The notes under the pieces were generated by a model. The model was not told where the DNA came from, ran no database searches, and worked only from the letters and a program-made list of their open reading frames with translations. From the NCBI RefSeq assembly GCF_035653575.1, contig NZ_DASRBQ010000119.1, forward strand, positions 1 to 64,000: DNA of 64,000 nucleotides. Direction: 5' to 3'. How positions within the stretch are numbered: position 1 is the stretch's first letter; each line of letters begins with the position of its first letter. This document shows positions 8,464 to 17,244 of this stretch, piece after piece. Source of the DNA: Actinocrinis sp035653575 (GTDB lineage Bacteria > Actinomycetota > Actinomycetes > Streptomycetales > Catenulisporaceae). The position numbers were made by a program, and so were the translations under genes.

Positions 8464-10479
8464 GTGTCCGAGATCCGGGTGACCATCGACCGCCAAGCCG
8501 AACGGGCCGAGCGGACGGTCACTGCGGGCACGACCGTCGGCGACCTTTTCGCCGCGGAGTTCGCCGGAGACCGCTCCAACATCGCCGCCCGCCTGTACGC
8601 GCCGGGCTCCGGCTCAGGTTCGGCGGACGGCGTGCTGGTCGACCTCGCCAGGCCGCTGGCCGACGGCGACGTGGTCGCGCCTGTGGCCATCGACTCCGAG
8701 GACGGGCGCGCGATCCTGCGCCACTCCACCGCGCACGTGATGGCGCAGGCGGTGCAGGAGGTCTTCCCGGAGGCCAAGCTGGGCATCGGCCCGCCGATCA
8801 AGGACGGCTTCTACTACGACTTCCAGGTCGAGCGGCCCTTCACCCCGGAGGACCTGAAGACCATCGAGCAGCGCATGCAGGCGATCGTCAAGCAGGGCCA
8901 GCGCTTCTCCCGCCGCGCCGTCACCGACGACGAGGCGCGCGAGGAGCTGTCCGGCGAGCCGTTCAAGCTGGAGCTGATCGGGCTCAAGGGTTCCGCGGCC
9001 AACGCCGCCGAAGGGGCCTCCGCCGAGGTGGGCGCGGGCGAGCTGACCATCTACGACAACCTCGACCCGAAGTCCGGCGAGCTGTGCTGGAAGGACCTGT
9101 GCCGGGGCCCGCACCTGCCGACCACCCGCAACATCCCGGCGTTCAAGCTGATGCGCTCGGCCGCCGCGTACTGGCGCGGCAGCGAGAAGAACCCGCAGCT
9201 GCAGCGGATCTACGGCACCGCGTGGGAGTCGAAGGACGCCCTCAAGGCGCACCTGGACTTCCTCGCCGAGGCGGAGAAGCGCGATCACCGCAAGCTGGGC
9301 ACCGAACTGGACCTGTTCTCGATCCCGGACCAGATCGGCTCCGGCCTCGCGGTCTTCCACCCCAAGGGCGGCACCGTGCGCATGGCGATGGAGGAGTACT
9401 CCCGCCGCCGGCACGAGGAAGCGGGCTACGAGTTCGTCTACACCCCGCACACCACCAAGGGCACGCTCTACGAGACCTCCGGCCACCTGGACTGGTACGC
9501 CGACGGCATGTACCCGCCCATGGAGCTGGACGAGGGCGTCAAGTACTACATGAAGCCCATGAACTGCCCGATGCACAACCTGATCTTCGACGCGCGCGGC
9601 CGTTCCTACCGTGAGCTGCCGCTGCGGCTGTTCGAGTTCGGGACGGTGTACCGGTACGAGAAGTCGGGCGTCGTGCACGGCCTGACCCGCGCCCGCGGCT
9701 TCACCCAGGACGACGCGCACATCTACTGCACCGTGGAGCAGATGCCCGGCGAGCTGGACAGCCTGCTCACCTTCGTGCTGAATCTGCTGCGCGACTACGG
9801 CCTGAACGACTTCTACCTTGAGCTGTCCACCCGCGACCCGGAGAAGTCGATCGGCACCGACGAGGCCTGGGCCGAGGCCACCGAGGCGCTGCGCCAGGCC
9901 GCGCTCAAGCAGGAGCTCGAGCTGGTCGACGACCCGGGCGGCGCCGCGTTCTACGGGCCGAAGATCTCGGTGCAGGCCAGGGACGCGATCGGGCGCACCT
10001 GGCAGCTGTCCACCATCCAGGTCGACTTCAACCAGCCCGAGCGCTTCGGCCTTGAGTACACCGGCGCGGACGGCGCCCGCCACCAGCCGGTGATGATCCA
10101 CCGCGCGCTGTTCGGCTCGATCGAGCGCTTCTTCGCGATCCTGCTGGAGCACTACGCGGGCGCGTTCCCGGCCTGGCTCGCCCCGGTGCAGGTGACCGGC
10201 ATCCCGATCACCGACGCGCACGTGGCCTACCTCGACGAGATCGCCGCCAAACTGCGTGCTCAGGGCATTCGGGTCGAGGTGGACGCGTCCGACGACCGGA
10301 TGCAGAAGAAGATCCGCAACGCGCAGAAGGCCAAGGTGCCCTACATGCTGCTGGCCGGAGACGAGGACGCCGCCAAGGGCGCCGTCTCGTTCCGTTACCG
10401 CAGCGGCGAGCAGAAGAACGGCGTCCCGGTCGACGAGGCCGTCGCCGAGATCGTGGCGGCGGTGCGCGAGCGGCGCTGA
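8464..10479 (+). CDS. thrS: Threonyl-tRNA synthetase
   Basis: A 671-aa class II synthetase that charges tRNA-Thr. The N-terminal TGS domain (residues about 1-75) is followed by the editing domain (HSTAHVMAQAVQEVFP), the catalytic core (MNCPMHNLIF; YRYEKSGVVHGLTRARGFTQ is motif 2) and a C-terminal anticodon-binding domain. The start is the GTG at 8464, placed by AAGGAG 6 nt upstream; an in-frame ATG at 8326 would precede the candidate promoter. In mycobacteria thrS also heads the HIT - pgsA - acyltransferase - pimA run. Confidence 0.97.
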   Translation: MSEIRVTIDRQAERAERTVTAGTTVGDLFAAEFAGDRSNIAARLYAPGSGSGSADGVLVDLARPLADGDVVAPVAIDSEDGRAILRHSTAHVMAQAVQEVFPEAKLGIGPPIKDGFYYDFQVERPFTPEDLKTIEQRMQAIVKQGQRFSRRAVTDDEAREELSGEPFKLELIGLKGSAANAAEGASAEVGAGELTIYDNLDPKSGELCWKDLCRGPHLPTTRNIPAFKLMRSAAAYWRGSEKNPQLQRIYGTAWESKDALKAHLDFLAEAEKRDHRKLGTELDLFSIPDQIGSGLAVFHPKGGTVRMAMEEYSRRRHEEAGYEFVYTPHTTKGTLYETSGHLDWYADGMYPPMELDEGVKYYMKPMNCPMHNLIFDARGRSYRELPLRLFEFGTVYRYEKSGVVHGLTRARGFTQDDAHIYCTVEQMPGELDSLLTFVLNLLRDYGLNDFYLELSTRDPEKSIGTDEAWAEATEALRQAALKQELELVDDPGGAAFYGPKISVQARDAIGRTWQLSTIQVDFNQPERFGLEYTGADGARHQPVMIHRALFGSIERFFAILLEHYAGAFPAWLAPVQVTGIPITDAHVAYLDEIAAKLRAQGIRVEVDASDDRMQKKIRNAQKAKVPYMLLAGDEDAAKGAVSFRYRSGEQKNGVPVDEAVAEIVAAVRERR

Positions 10480-10513
10480 TCCGCATCGCTCACTACCGCG
10501 TTGGCACCTTGAG

Positions 10514-10547
10514 GGCCGGTCACAACCCGTCGTGGTCGTGACCGGCC
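10514..10547 (+). terminator. Hairpin after thrS
   Basis: Perfect 10-bp arms GGCCGGTCAC (10514-10523) and GTGACCGGCC (10538-10547) with a 14-nt loop, 35 bp after the thrS stop. No T-tract. It separates thrS from the independent promoter of the HIT gene. Confidence 0.7.
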
Positions 10548-10552
10548 GCCAG

Positions 10553-10568
10553 GCGCACCCAATATGCT
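10553..10568 (+). promoter_or_regulatory. Leaderless promoter of the HIT gene
   Basis: TATGCT (10563-10568) ends 7 nt before ATG 10576. It is preceded by GCGCACCCAATA (10553-10564), a 12-mer repeated exactly at the candidate promoter upstream of the phosphatidylinositol-phosphate synthase gene (14128-14139). Confidence 0.6.
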
Positions 10569-10575
10569 GGCCGCT

Positions 10576-11199
10576 ATGGACGCGCGGATGCAGACCGAGC
10601 AACAGTCAGGCGTTCGGGACGGCGCAGACAGCTTCGGTGCGGGCGCCGGCGACGGACAGCCCGACGGTCCCGGCGTCCCCGACGACGTCGAGCGGCTGTG
10701 GATGCCGCACCGCATGGCCTACATCAAGGGCGAGAACAAGCCGGAGAGTTCCGAGGCCGGCGACGACTGCCCGTTCTGCCGGGTGCCCACCCTCAGCGAC
10801 GCGGCGGGATTGATCGTCGAACGCGGCAAGCTCGTCTACGCCGTTCTCAATCTCTATCCGTACAGCCCCGGCCACCTGCTCATCTGCCCGTACCGGCACG
10901 TCGCGGACTACACGGACCTGACGCTGGACGAGACCGCGGAGCTCGCCGCGTTCACCAAGCAGGGCATGGCCGCGCTGCGTGCCGCCTCCAACCCGCACGG
11001 CTTCAACCTGGGCATGAACCAGGGCACCGTCGCCGGCGCCGGAATCGCCGCGCACCTGCACCAGCACATCGTGCCGCGCTGGGGCGGCGACGCGAACTTC
11101 ATGCCGGTGATCGGCCGCACCCGGGTGCTGCCGCAACTGCTCGCGGACACCCGCGAGCTGCTGGCGCGGCATTGGCCCGCGACCTCGGACGCCTCCTAA
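10576..11199 (+). CDS. HIT-domain Ap4A phosphorylase-type protein
   Basis: A 207-aa histidine-triad nucleotide hydrolase/transferase. The triad is in AAHLHQHIVPRW, with the HIT core from residue 61 (CPFCRVPTLSD) to about 185. The paralogue in the same place in Mycobacterium tuberculosis (Rv2613c, between thrS and pgsA1) splits diadenosine tetraphosphate by phosphorolysis, so the same reaction is likely. The start at 10576 (MDARMQTEQQ) is favoured over ATG 10564 because the -10 box overlaps the latter. The first 50 residues are disordered and rich in Gly, Asp and Pro. Confidence 0.88.
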   Translation: MDARMQTEQQSGVRDGADSFGAGAGDGQPDGPGVPDDVERLWMPHRMAYIKGENKPESSEAGDDCPFCRVPTLSDAAGLIVERGKLVYAVLNLYPYSPGHLLICPYRHVADYTDLTLDETAELAAFTKQGMAALRAASNPHGFNLGMNQGTVAGAGIAAHLHQHIVPRWGGDANFMPVIGRTRVLPQLLADTRELLARHWPATSDAS

Positions 11200-11210
11200 G
11201 ATCCATCCCC

Positions 11211-11645
11211 ATGCACGCCACGCTCGCGCTGCCCACCGGCCGACTGATCGTCGGCGATCCCAGCGCGCTGTTCGGCGACGCGAAGCCGCTCGACCTCGCG
11301 CTGCCGCCCGGCGAGTATCAGGTATCCGCAGACGCGTCAGGGCTCGAACTGCGTCTCGCCGACGCCGAACCGGAGCGTTGGGAGACGCTGGCGTCCGGCT
11401 TCGACGCGCCGTCAGGCCACGTGTGCCTGCTCGACGAATCCGCGCTGACCGACTTCACCGACCTTGGCGACGAACCGGTCGACGAATACGAGCTGCTCAC
11501 CGAGCGCCTGCGCGCGCACCCCGGCGAACCGGTCGAGTTCTCCGGACTGGTCGTGTTCCCGCTCGGCGACGCGGCCCGGGTGCGCACGCTGCGGGCCGGG
11601 TGCGACCGGAACGGCCGGTGCACCCGGATCGCCGCGGAGTTCTGA
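11211..11645 (+). CDS. Conserved hypothetical protein, 144 aa
   Basis: A soluble acidic protein (MHATLALPTGRLIVGDPSAL ... DEYELLTERLRAHPGEPVEFSGLVVFPLGDAARVRTLRAGC) with no family I recognise. A GDPS motif near the N-terminus and alternating strands suggest a small beta-rich fold. It begins 12 nt after the HIT stop. TAAGAT, which includes that stop codon, lies 8 nt before the ATG and could give a leaderless transcript. The opposing EF-G2 gene ends 43 bp downstream. Confidence 0.75.
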   Translation: MHATLALPTGRLIVGDPSALFGDAKPLDLALPPGEYQVSADASGLELRLADAEPERWETLASGFDAPSGHVCLLDESALTDFTDLGDEPVDEYELLTERLRAHPGEPVEFSGLVVFPLGDAARVRTLRAGCDRNGRCTRIAAEF

Positions 11646-11687
11646 CGACCAGGGCTGAGGAGCCGGGCCGAGGACCGGGGCTGACGA

Positions 11688-13871
11688 TCAGGACGAGGAC
11701 GAGGCCTCGGCCATGAACTTCGCGGCGACCTGCGGTGGCATCGCCTCGTGCCGCAGGTAGCCGCGCGTGAAGACGCCGGTGCCGTGCGACAGCGAGCGCA
11801 GCTCCACCGGGTAGCGCGACAGCTCGGTCTCCGGCACCTCGGCGCGCACCAGCGTGCGCCCGGCCGAATCCGGCTCCGTGCCCAGCACCCGGCCGCGCCG
11901 CCCGGACAGGTCGCCCATCACCGCGCCGACGAACTCGTCCGCGACGCTGATCTCCACCGCGTCCACCGGCTCCAGCAGCGCGCCGGTGATCTTCGCCGCC
12001 GCCTCCTTGAGCGCCAGCGCGCCGGCCGTCTGGAACGCCATGTCGGAGGAGTCCACCGAGTGCGCTTTGCCGTCGAACAACGTCACCCGCACGTCGACCA
12101 GCGGGTAACCGGCGAACACGCCCCGCTCCAGCTGGGTGCGCACGCCCTTCTCCACCGACGGGATGAACTGCCGCGGTACCGCGCCGCCGACCACCTTGTC
12201 CACGAACTCGAAGCCCCCGCCGTTGGGCAGCGGCTCGACTTCGATGTCGCAGATCGCGTACTGGCCATGGCCGCCGGACTGCTTCACATGCCGTCCGTGC
12301 CCGGTCGCCTTGGCCGTGAACGTCTCCCGCAGCGAGATCCGGTACGGCACCGTGTCCACCGCGACGCTGTACCGCGTCGACAACCGATCGAGCACGACAT
12401 CCCGGTGTGCCTCACCCATGCACCACAGCACCAGCTGATGCGTCTCCGGGTTGATCTCCAGGCGCAGCGTCGGGTCCTCGGCCACCAGCCGGCCCAGCGC
12501 CTGCCCGAGCTTGTCCTCGTCCGACTTCGCCTTCGCCAGCACCGCCACCGGCAGCAGCGGAACCGGCATCACCCACGGCTCCATCAGCGCCGGGTCGTCC
12601 TTCGCCGAGAGCGTGTCACCGGTCTCCGCGTGCGCCAGCTTCGCGACCGCCACGATGTCCCCGGCCACCGCCTGCTGCACCGTGCGCTGCACCTTGCCCA
12701 GCGGGCAGGACAGCGCGCCGACCTTCTCGTCCACGTCGTGGTCCGGATGCCCGCGCTCGGCCCGGCCGTGCCCCGACACGTGCACCGGCTGCTCCGGGCG
12801 CAGCGTCCCGGAGAACACCCGCACCAGCGAGATCCGCCCGACGTACGGGTCCGAGGTCGTCTTGACCACCTCGGCCACCAGCGGCCCGTTCGGGTCGCAC
12901 TCCAGCGGCGCCTTCGGCGCGCCGTCCGGCGTGGTCACCGCCGGGATCAGGTGCTCGCCGGGCGCCGGGAACGCCTTCGTCACCAGCTCGAGCAGCTCGA
13001 TCGTGCCGACCCGTACCGCCCCGTCCTCGGCGTCGTGCGAGACCGCGCCCATCGGCAGCACCGGATAGAAGTGCCCGCGCGCCACCGCGGTCTCCAAGTC
13101 ATCGATCAGCACCTTGACGTCGATCTGCTCGCCGCCGAGGTAACGGTCCATCAGGGACTCGTCCTCGCTCTCCGCGATGATCCCCTCGATCAGCGCGTTA
13201 CGCGGCCCCTCGATCAGCTCCAGGTGCTCCGGATCCGGCTCGTTCTCCGCGCGCTGCCCGCCGGTGTAGTCGTAAATCCGCTCGGAGAGCAGGCCCATCA
13301 CCCCGCCGACCTGCTCGTGGTCGTCCAGCAGCGGCAGATACAGCGGCTGCACCCCGTCCCCGAAGACCCGCTGGCAGATCGCCACGGTCTCGTCGAAATC
13401 CGCCCGCGGGCTGTCCAGCTTCGTCACCACGACCGCGCGCGGCATGCCCACCGCCGCGCACTCCTCCCACAGCAGCTGCGTCGCGCCGTCCACGCCGTCC
13501 GCCGCCGACACCACGAACAACGCGGCGTCCGCGGCCCGCAGCCCCGCGCGCAGGTCGCCGACGAAGTCCGCGTAACCCGGCGCGTCCAGCAGATTGACCT
13601 TGATCCCGCCGAACTCCAGCGGCGCGAGCCCCAGGCTCACCGAGCGGCCGAGCCGGTGCTCGATGTCGTCGCAGTCGGTGACCGTCGAACCGTCCTCCAC
13701 CCGCCCGGGCCGCCCGATCGTCCCGGTCGCCGCGAGCAGCGACTCGACCAGGGTCGTCTTCCCGGCGCCGGTGTGCCCGACCAGGACCACGTTGCGGACG
13801 GACTCCGGCCGCTCGGCCACCGGCGCCTTCGCATCCCTGCCGCCGCGGTTCGCATCCTTCTTCTCGGACAT
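11688..13871 (-). CDS. Elongation factor G-like protein (EF-G2)
   Basis: A 727-aa translational GTPase of the actinobacterial EF-G2 group (as M. tuberculosis Rv0120c), a second EF-G whose role in translation is unsettled. G1 is GHTGAGKT (residues 32-39), G3 is DAPGYADF and G4 is TKLD. Domains II-V of EF-G follow (RVFSGTLRPEQPV, then GRHVKQSGGHGQYAICDIEVEP). The start at 13871 is set by GGGAGGA 7 nt upstream; a more upstream in-frame ATG (13907) lacks such a site. It lies antisense within an otherwise conserved thrS-to-pimA block. Confidence 0.92.
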   Translation of the reverse strand: MSEKKDANRGGRDAKAPVAERPESVRNVVLVGHTGAGKTTLVESLLAATGTIGRPGRVEDGSTVTDCDDIEHRLGRSVSLGLAPLEFGGIKVNLLDAPGYADFVGDLRAGLRAADAALFVVSAADGVDGATQLLWEECAAVGMPRAVVVTKLDSPRADFDETVAICQRVFGDGVQPLYLPLLDDHEQVGGVMGLLSERIYDYTGGQRAENEPDPEHLELIEGPRNALIEGIIAESEDESLMDRYLGGEQIDVKVLIDDLETAVARGHFYPVLPMGAVSHDAEDGAVRVGTIELLELVTKAFPAPGEHLIPAVTTPDGAPKAPLECDPNGPLVAEVVKTTSDPYVGRISLVRVFSGTLRPEQPVHVSGHGRAERGHPDHDVDEKVGALSCPLGKVQRTVQQAVAGDIVAVAKLAHAETGDTLSAKDDPALMEPWVMPVPLLPVAVLAKAKSDEDKLGQALGRLVAEDPTLRLEINPETHQLVLWCMGEAHRDVVLDRLSTRYSVAVDTVPYRISLRETFTAKATGHGRHVKQSGGHGQYAICDIEVEPLPNGGGFEFVDKVVGGAVPRQFIPSVEKGVRTQLERGVFAGYPLVDVRVTLFDGKAHSVDSSDMAFQTAGALALKEAAAKITGALLEPVDAVEISVADEFVGAVMGDLSGRRGRVLGTEPDSAGRTLVRAEVPETELSRYPVELRSLSHGTGVFTRGYLRHEAMPPQVAAKFMAEASSSS

Positions 13872-14247
13872 CGGTATCCTCCCGGCGAGTACTGGCCGCG
13901 TCCGCACTGATCAGGCGGCCGGCTGCATCGGGCCGATCCGATCCCGTGATCCGTGCGTAACGCAGTGTTCAGGTTTTCCTTGCAGACAACTCCTCTTCGA
14001 AGCGCCCGACAAGTCCTCTTCAAGCCTTCCACTCGACGGGACGTCCCGCGATACGCCACACCCGGTCGCGTGTTATCGCATCCGTCACGGACCAGAGGCA
14101 CTTGCGGGCCGGGCACGATCGCGGCCCGCGCACCCAATACGATGGGCGCCGCGGTCCGCGGCCCTGTGCCATCGCCTTGGGTCGCGCCGCCTGGAAACGT
14201 GCACCGTACGCAGCGCCCCACGCGCTGCCGACGACGCTGGGACTTCG
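13872..14247. other. 376-bp divergent intergenic region, EF-G2 / PIP synthase
   Basis: No gene or RNA was recognised here. The right half holds GCGCACCCAATA (14128-14139) with TACGAT at 14138-14143, the same block as at the HIT promoter. It would start a transcript near 14150 with a leader of about 100 nt for the PIM operon. The left half shows no convincing promoter for EF-G2. Codon statistics across the open frames look non-coding. Confidence 0.5.
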
Positions 14248-14940
14248 ATGCTGAACCGCTACGCGCGGGCGTTCTTCACCCGCGTGCTCACCCCCACCGC
14301 GCAGTTCCTGCTGCGGCGCGGGGTCGGACCCGACACGGTCACCCTCGTCGGCACGCTCGGCGTGGTCGTCTCGGCGCTCGCGCTCTTCCCGCGCGGACAG
14401 TTCTTCTGGGGCACCGTCGCGGTGACCTCCTTCATCTTCTCCGACCTGCTCGACGGCACCATGGCCCGGCTGGCCGGGCGGGTGTCCAAGTGGGGCGGCT
14501 TCCTCGACGCCACCATGGACCGCTTCGGCGACGCGGCGATCTTCGGCGGACTGGCCTACTACTTCGCCGGGGTGCGCGACCGGTGGATGTTCGTGCTCGC
14601 CCTGGTCTGCCTGGTCTCCGGCGCCATCACCTCGTACGCGCGGGCCAAGGCCGAATCGCTCGGCTACGACTGCTCGGTGGGCCTCGTCGAGCGCGGCGAG
14701 CGGCTGGTCGGCTCGCTGGTCGCCACCGGCCTGGCCGGCCTCGGCGTTCCGTTCATCCAGGCGATCGCGCTGTGGGGGCTGGCGATCGGGTCGACGGCCA
14801 CCGTGGTGCAACGCGTCCTGCACGTGCGCAAGCAGGCCATGGCCGTCGGCCCGGCCGGCCCGGCCAGTTCTGCCAGCCCCGCCAGTCCTGACAGCCCGGC
14901 CGCGCCGGGTGAGCCGATCGCGGAGGCGACGAGCGAATGA
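14248..14940 (+). CDS. pgsA: Phosphatidylinositol phosphate synthase (CDP-alcohol phosphotransferase)
   Basis: A 230-aa integral membrane enzyme that joins CDP-diacylglycerol to inositol-1-phosphate, the first step to phosphatidylinositol and the mannosides. The CDP-alcohol signature is intact (D-G-T-M-A-R ... G-G-F-L-D-A-T-M-D), with about six membrane helices. The tail from residue 197 is a low-complexity Ala/Ser/Pro stretch (GPASSASPASPDSPAAPG) beyond the catalytic core. Its stop overlaps the next start (ATGA), so the PIM genes are translationally coupled. A PG-phosphate synthase is excluded mainly by context (PatA and PimA follow). Confidence 0.93.
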   Translation: MLNRYARAFFTRVLTPTAQFLLRRGVGPDTVTLVGTLGVVVSALALFPRGQFFWGTVAVTSFIFSDLLDGTMARLAGRVSKWGGFLDATMDRFGDAAIFGGLAYYFAGVRDRWMFVLALVCLVSGAITSYARAKAESLGYDCSVGLVERGERLVGSLVATGLAGLGVPFIQAIALWGLAIGSTATVVQRVLHVRKQAMAVGPAGPASSASPASPDSPAAPGEPIAEATSE

Positions 14941-15866
14941 GCAAACTGAGGGACGAGGCGACTTACCGCCTCTACGCGTTCGGCTGGGGCGTGGTCAAGC
15001 GGCTGCCGGAGCGAACCGCGTACCGGCTGTTCGAGCGGGTAGCCGACCGCGTCTGGGCCAAACGGGGCAAGGGCGTCACCCAGTTGGAACGCAACCTGGC
15101 CCGCGTGCTCGGGCCCGAGGCGAGTTCCGAACGTGTCCGCGCGGTCTCCAAGCAGGCGATGCGCAACTACCTGCGGTACTGGTGCGACACCTTCCGGCTC
15201 GAAACCTGGTCGCAGGAGCGGGTCGACGCCACCTTCCCGGTCGACGGGCAGGACCTCCTGGACAAGGAGTACGCCGCCGGCAAGGGCGTGATCCTCGCCC
15301 TGCCGCACATGGGCAACTGGGACCACGCGGGCGCCTGGGCGGCCCACCACTGCGACGGCTTCACCACGGTCGCTGAACGCCTCAAGCCGGAGCGGCTGTT
15401 CGAGCGCTTCGTCGCCTACCGCGAGTCGATCGGCATGGAGGTGCTGCCGCTGACCGGCGGCCAGAACACCTTCCTCGGCCTGGTCCGGCGACTCAGGGCC
15501 GGCGGCCTCGTCTGCCTGGTGGCCGAGCGCGATCTGACCGACCGGGGCGTGCCGGTTCAGTTCTTCGGCGAGACCACCAAGCTGCCGGCCGGGCCCGCCG
15601 CGCTGGCCATCGCGACCGGGGCGGCGCTGATGCCGGTCACGCTCTGGTACGAGACCGGCTACCAGCAGGCCAAGGTGCACCCGAAGATCGAGGTGCCGGA
15701 GACGGGCAGCCGCGAGGAGAAGATCGCGGCGATGTGCCAGGCGCTGGTCGACGTCTTCGAGCAGGGCATCGGCGAGCATCCGGCCGACTGGCACATGCTG
15801 CAGAAGCTCTGGCTGGCCGACCTGGATCCGGCCAAGGCGCCGAAGCCTGCCGAGCAGGCACCGTGA
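14937..15866 (+). CDS. Phosphatidylinositol mannoside acyltransferase (PatA-type)
   Basis: A 309-aa membrane-associated acyltransferase of the lauroyl/HtrB superfamily. The catalytic H-x4-D is H124 and D129 in LPHMGNWDHAG, and a second conserved Glu lies in VAERDLTDRGV. In mycobacteria this gene (Rv2611c, patA) palmitoylates the mannose of PIM1 and lies between pgsA1 and pimA, exactly as here. It overlaps the synthase gene by four bases, and pimA starts 13 nt after its stop. Confidence 0.93.
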   Translation: MSKLRDEATYRLYAFGWGVVKRLPERTAYRLFERVADRVWAKRGKGVTQLERNLARVLGPEASSERVRAVSKQAMRNYLRYWCDTFRLETWSQERVDATFPVDGQDLLDKEYAAGKGVILALPHMGNWDHAGAWAAHHCDGFTTVAERLKPERLFERFVAYRESIGMEVLPLTGGQNTFLGLVRRLRAGGLVCLVAERDLTDRGVPVQFFGETTKLPAGPAALAIATGAALMPVTLWYETGYQQAKVHPKIEVPETGSREEKIAAMCQALVDVFEQGIGEHPADWHMLQKLWLADLDPAKAPKPAEQAP

Positions 15867-15879
15867 AAAAGCCGACGCG

Positions 15880-17244
15880 ATGAGAATCGGGATCGTCTGC
15901 CCCTACGCCTGGGACGTGCCGGGCGGCGTGCAGTTCCACGTCCGCGACCTGGCCGCGCACCTGATCGGCCTCGGCCACGAGGTCTCCGTCCTCGCGCCGG
16001 CCGACGACGACACGCCGGTCCCGCCCTACGTCGTCTCAGCCGGCCGCGCCGTGCCGGTGCCCTACAACGGCTCGGTCGCGCGCCTGAACTTCGGGTTCCT
16101 GTCCGCCGCGCGCGTCCGCCGCTGGCTGCACGAGGGCGCATTCGACGTCGTACACCTGCACGAGCCGGGCACGCCCTCGCTCTCGCTACTGGCGTGCTGG
16201 GCCGCCACCGTGCCGATGGTCGCGACCTTCCACACCGCCAACCCGCGCTCCCGCGCGATGACCGCGGCTTACCCGATCCTCCAGCCGGCCCTGGAGAAGA
16301 TCAACGCGCGCATCGCAGTCAGCGAGTACGCCCGGCGCACCCTCGTCGAGCATCTGGGCGGCGACGCGGTCGTGATCCCCAACGGCGTGGACGTCGCCTA
16401 CTTCGCGGACGCGCTGTCCCGGCCCGACTGGACCACCCCGGACGGCGATGACGGTCCGGACGGCAAGGGCGGCACGATCGGCTTCATCGGGCGCATCGAC
16501 GAGCCGCGCAAGGGCCTGCCGGTGCTGCTCGAAGCCTTCCCCGCGATCGTCGCCGCCCGCCCCGCGACCAGGCTGCTGGTCGCCGGCCGCGGCGACACCG
16601 AGGAGGCGGCGGAAGCCCTGCCCGACGAGGTGCGCGACAACGTGACCTTCCTCGGCATGATCAGCGACGAGGAGAAGGCGCAGCTGCTGCGCTCGGTGGA
16701 CATCTACTGTGCGCCGAACACCGGGGGGGAGTCCTTCGGCATCATCCTGGTCGAGGCGATGAGCGCCGGCGCTCCGGTGCTGGCCACCGATCTCGACGCG
16801 TTCTCGCTGGTGCTCGAGGGCGGCTCGGCCGGGCAGATGTTCCCCAACAGCGACGCGGCGGCCCTCGCTCAGGCCGCACTCGGGCTGCTGGCCGATCCGG
16901 CCCGCCGCGACGCGCTGCGCGACGAGGCCACCCGGTGCGTGCGGAAGTACGACTGGTCGGTGGTCGCCGCCGACATCCTCTCCGTCTACGAGATGGTCAC
17001 CGAATCCACCGCGCAGGTCAGCACGCGCACTAGCCAGACCCGCACCGGCGCCGCGCGTTCCGGGACCGCGAGATTCAGCGCGCTTGGAAATTTCGGCAGC
17101 CTCGGCGGCTTCGGCCTGGGTGGCAGTGGCAGCAACAGCGGCAGTGGTAGCGGCGGTGGCAGTGGCAGCAGCGGCGACGGCGACCGCGCCAGCGGCGGCC
17201 GGCGCGATGAACCGCAGCCCGACTCCGATAGGAGCCAGCGGTGA
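15880..17244 (+). CDS. pimA: GDP-mannose:phosphatidylinositol mannosyltransferase
   Basis: A 454-aa GT4 glycosyltransferase (GT-B fold) that adds the first mannose to phosphatidylinositol at the cytoplasmic face. Visible motifs are the N-terminal acceptor loop YAWDVPGGVQFHVRDL, the donor-domain start GFIGRIDEPRKGL, and the nucleotide-sugar site GESFGIILVEAM. Known PimA proteins are about 380 aa. Here the last 70 residues are an appended tail, first Thr/Arg-rich and then Gly/Ser repeats (GLGGSGSNSGSGSGGGSGSS), probably disordered. The stop overlaps the next GTG. Confidence 0.93.
   Translation: MRIGIVCPYAWDVPGGVQFHVRDLAAHLIGLGHEVSVLAPADDDTPVPPYVVSAGRAVPVPYNGSVARLNFGFLSAARVRRWLHEGAFDVVHLHEPGTPSLSLLACWAATVPMVATFHTANPRSRAMTAAYPILQPALEKINARIAVSEYARRTLVEHLGGDAVVIPNGVDVAYFADALSRPDWTTPDGDDGPDGKGGTIGFIGRIDEPRKGLPVLLEAFPAIVAARPATRLLVAGRGDTEEAAEALPDEVRDNVTFLGMISDEEKAQLLRSVDIYCAPNTGGESFGIILVEAMSAGAPVLATDLDAFSLVLEGGSAGQMFPNSDAAALAQAALGLLADPARRDALRDEATRCVRKYDWSVVAADILSVYEMVTESTAQVSTRTSQTRTGAARSGTARFSALGNFGSLGGFGLGGSGSNSGSGSGGGSGSSGDGDRASGGRRDEPQPDSDRSQR

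Noticed and set aside
11748..13910. 720-codon plus-strand frame opposite EF-G2
   Set aside because: EF-G2 motifs on the minus strand are intact. The plus-strand product is His/Arg/Leu low-complexity without any recognisable motif.
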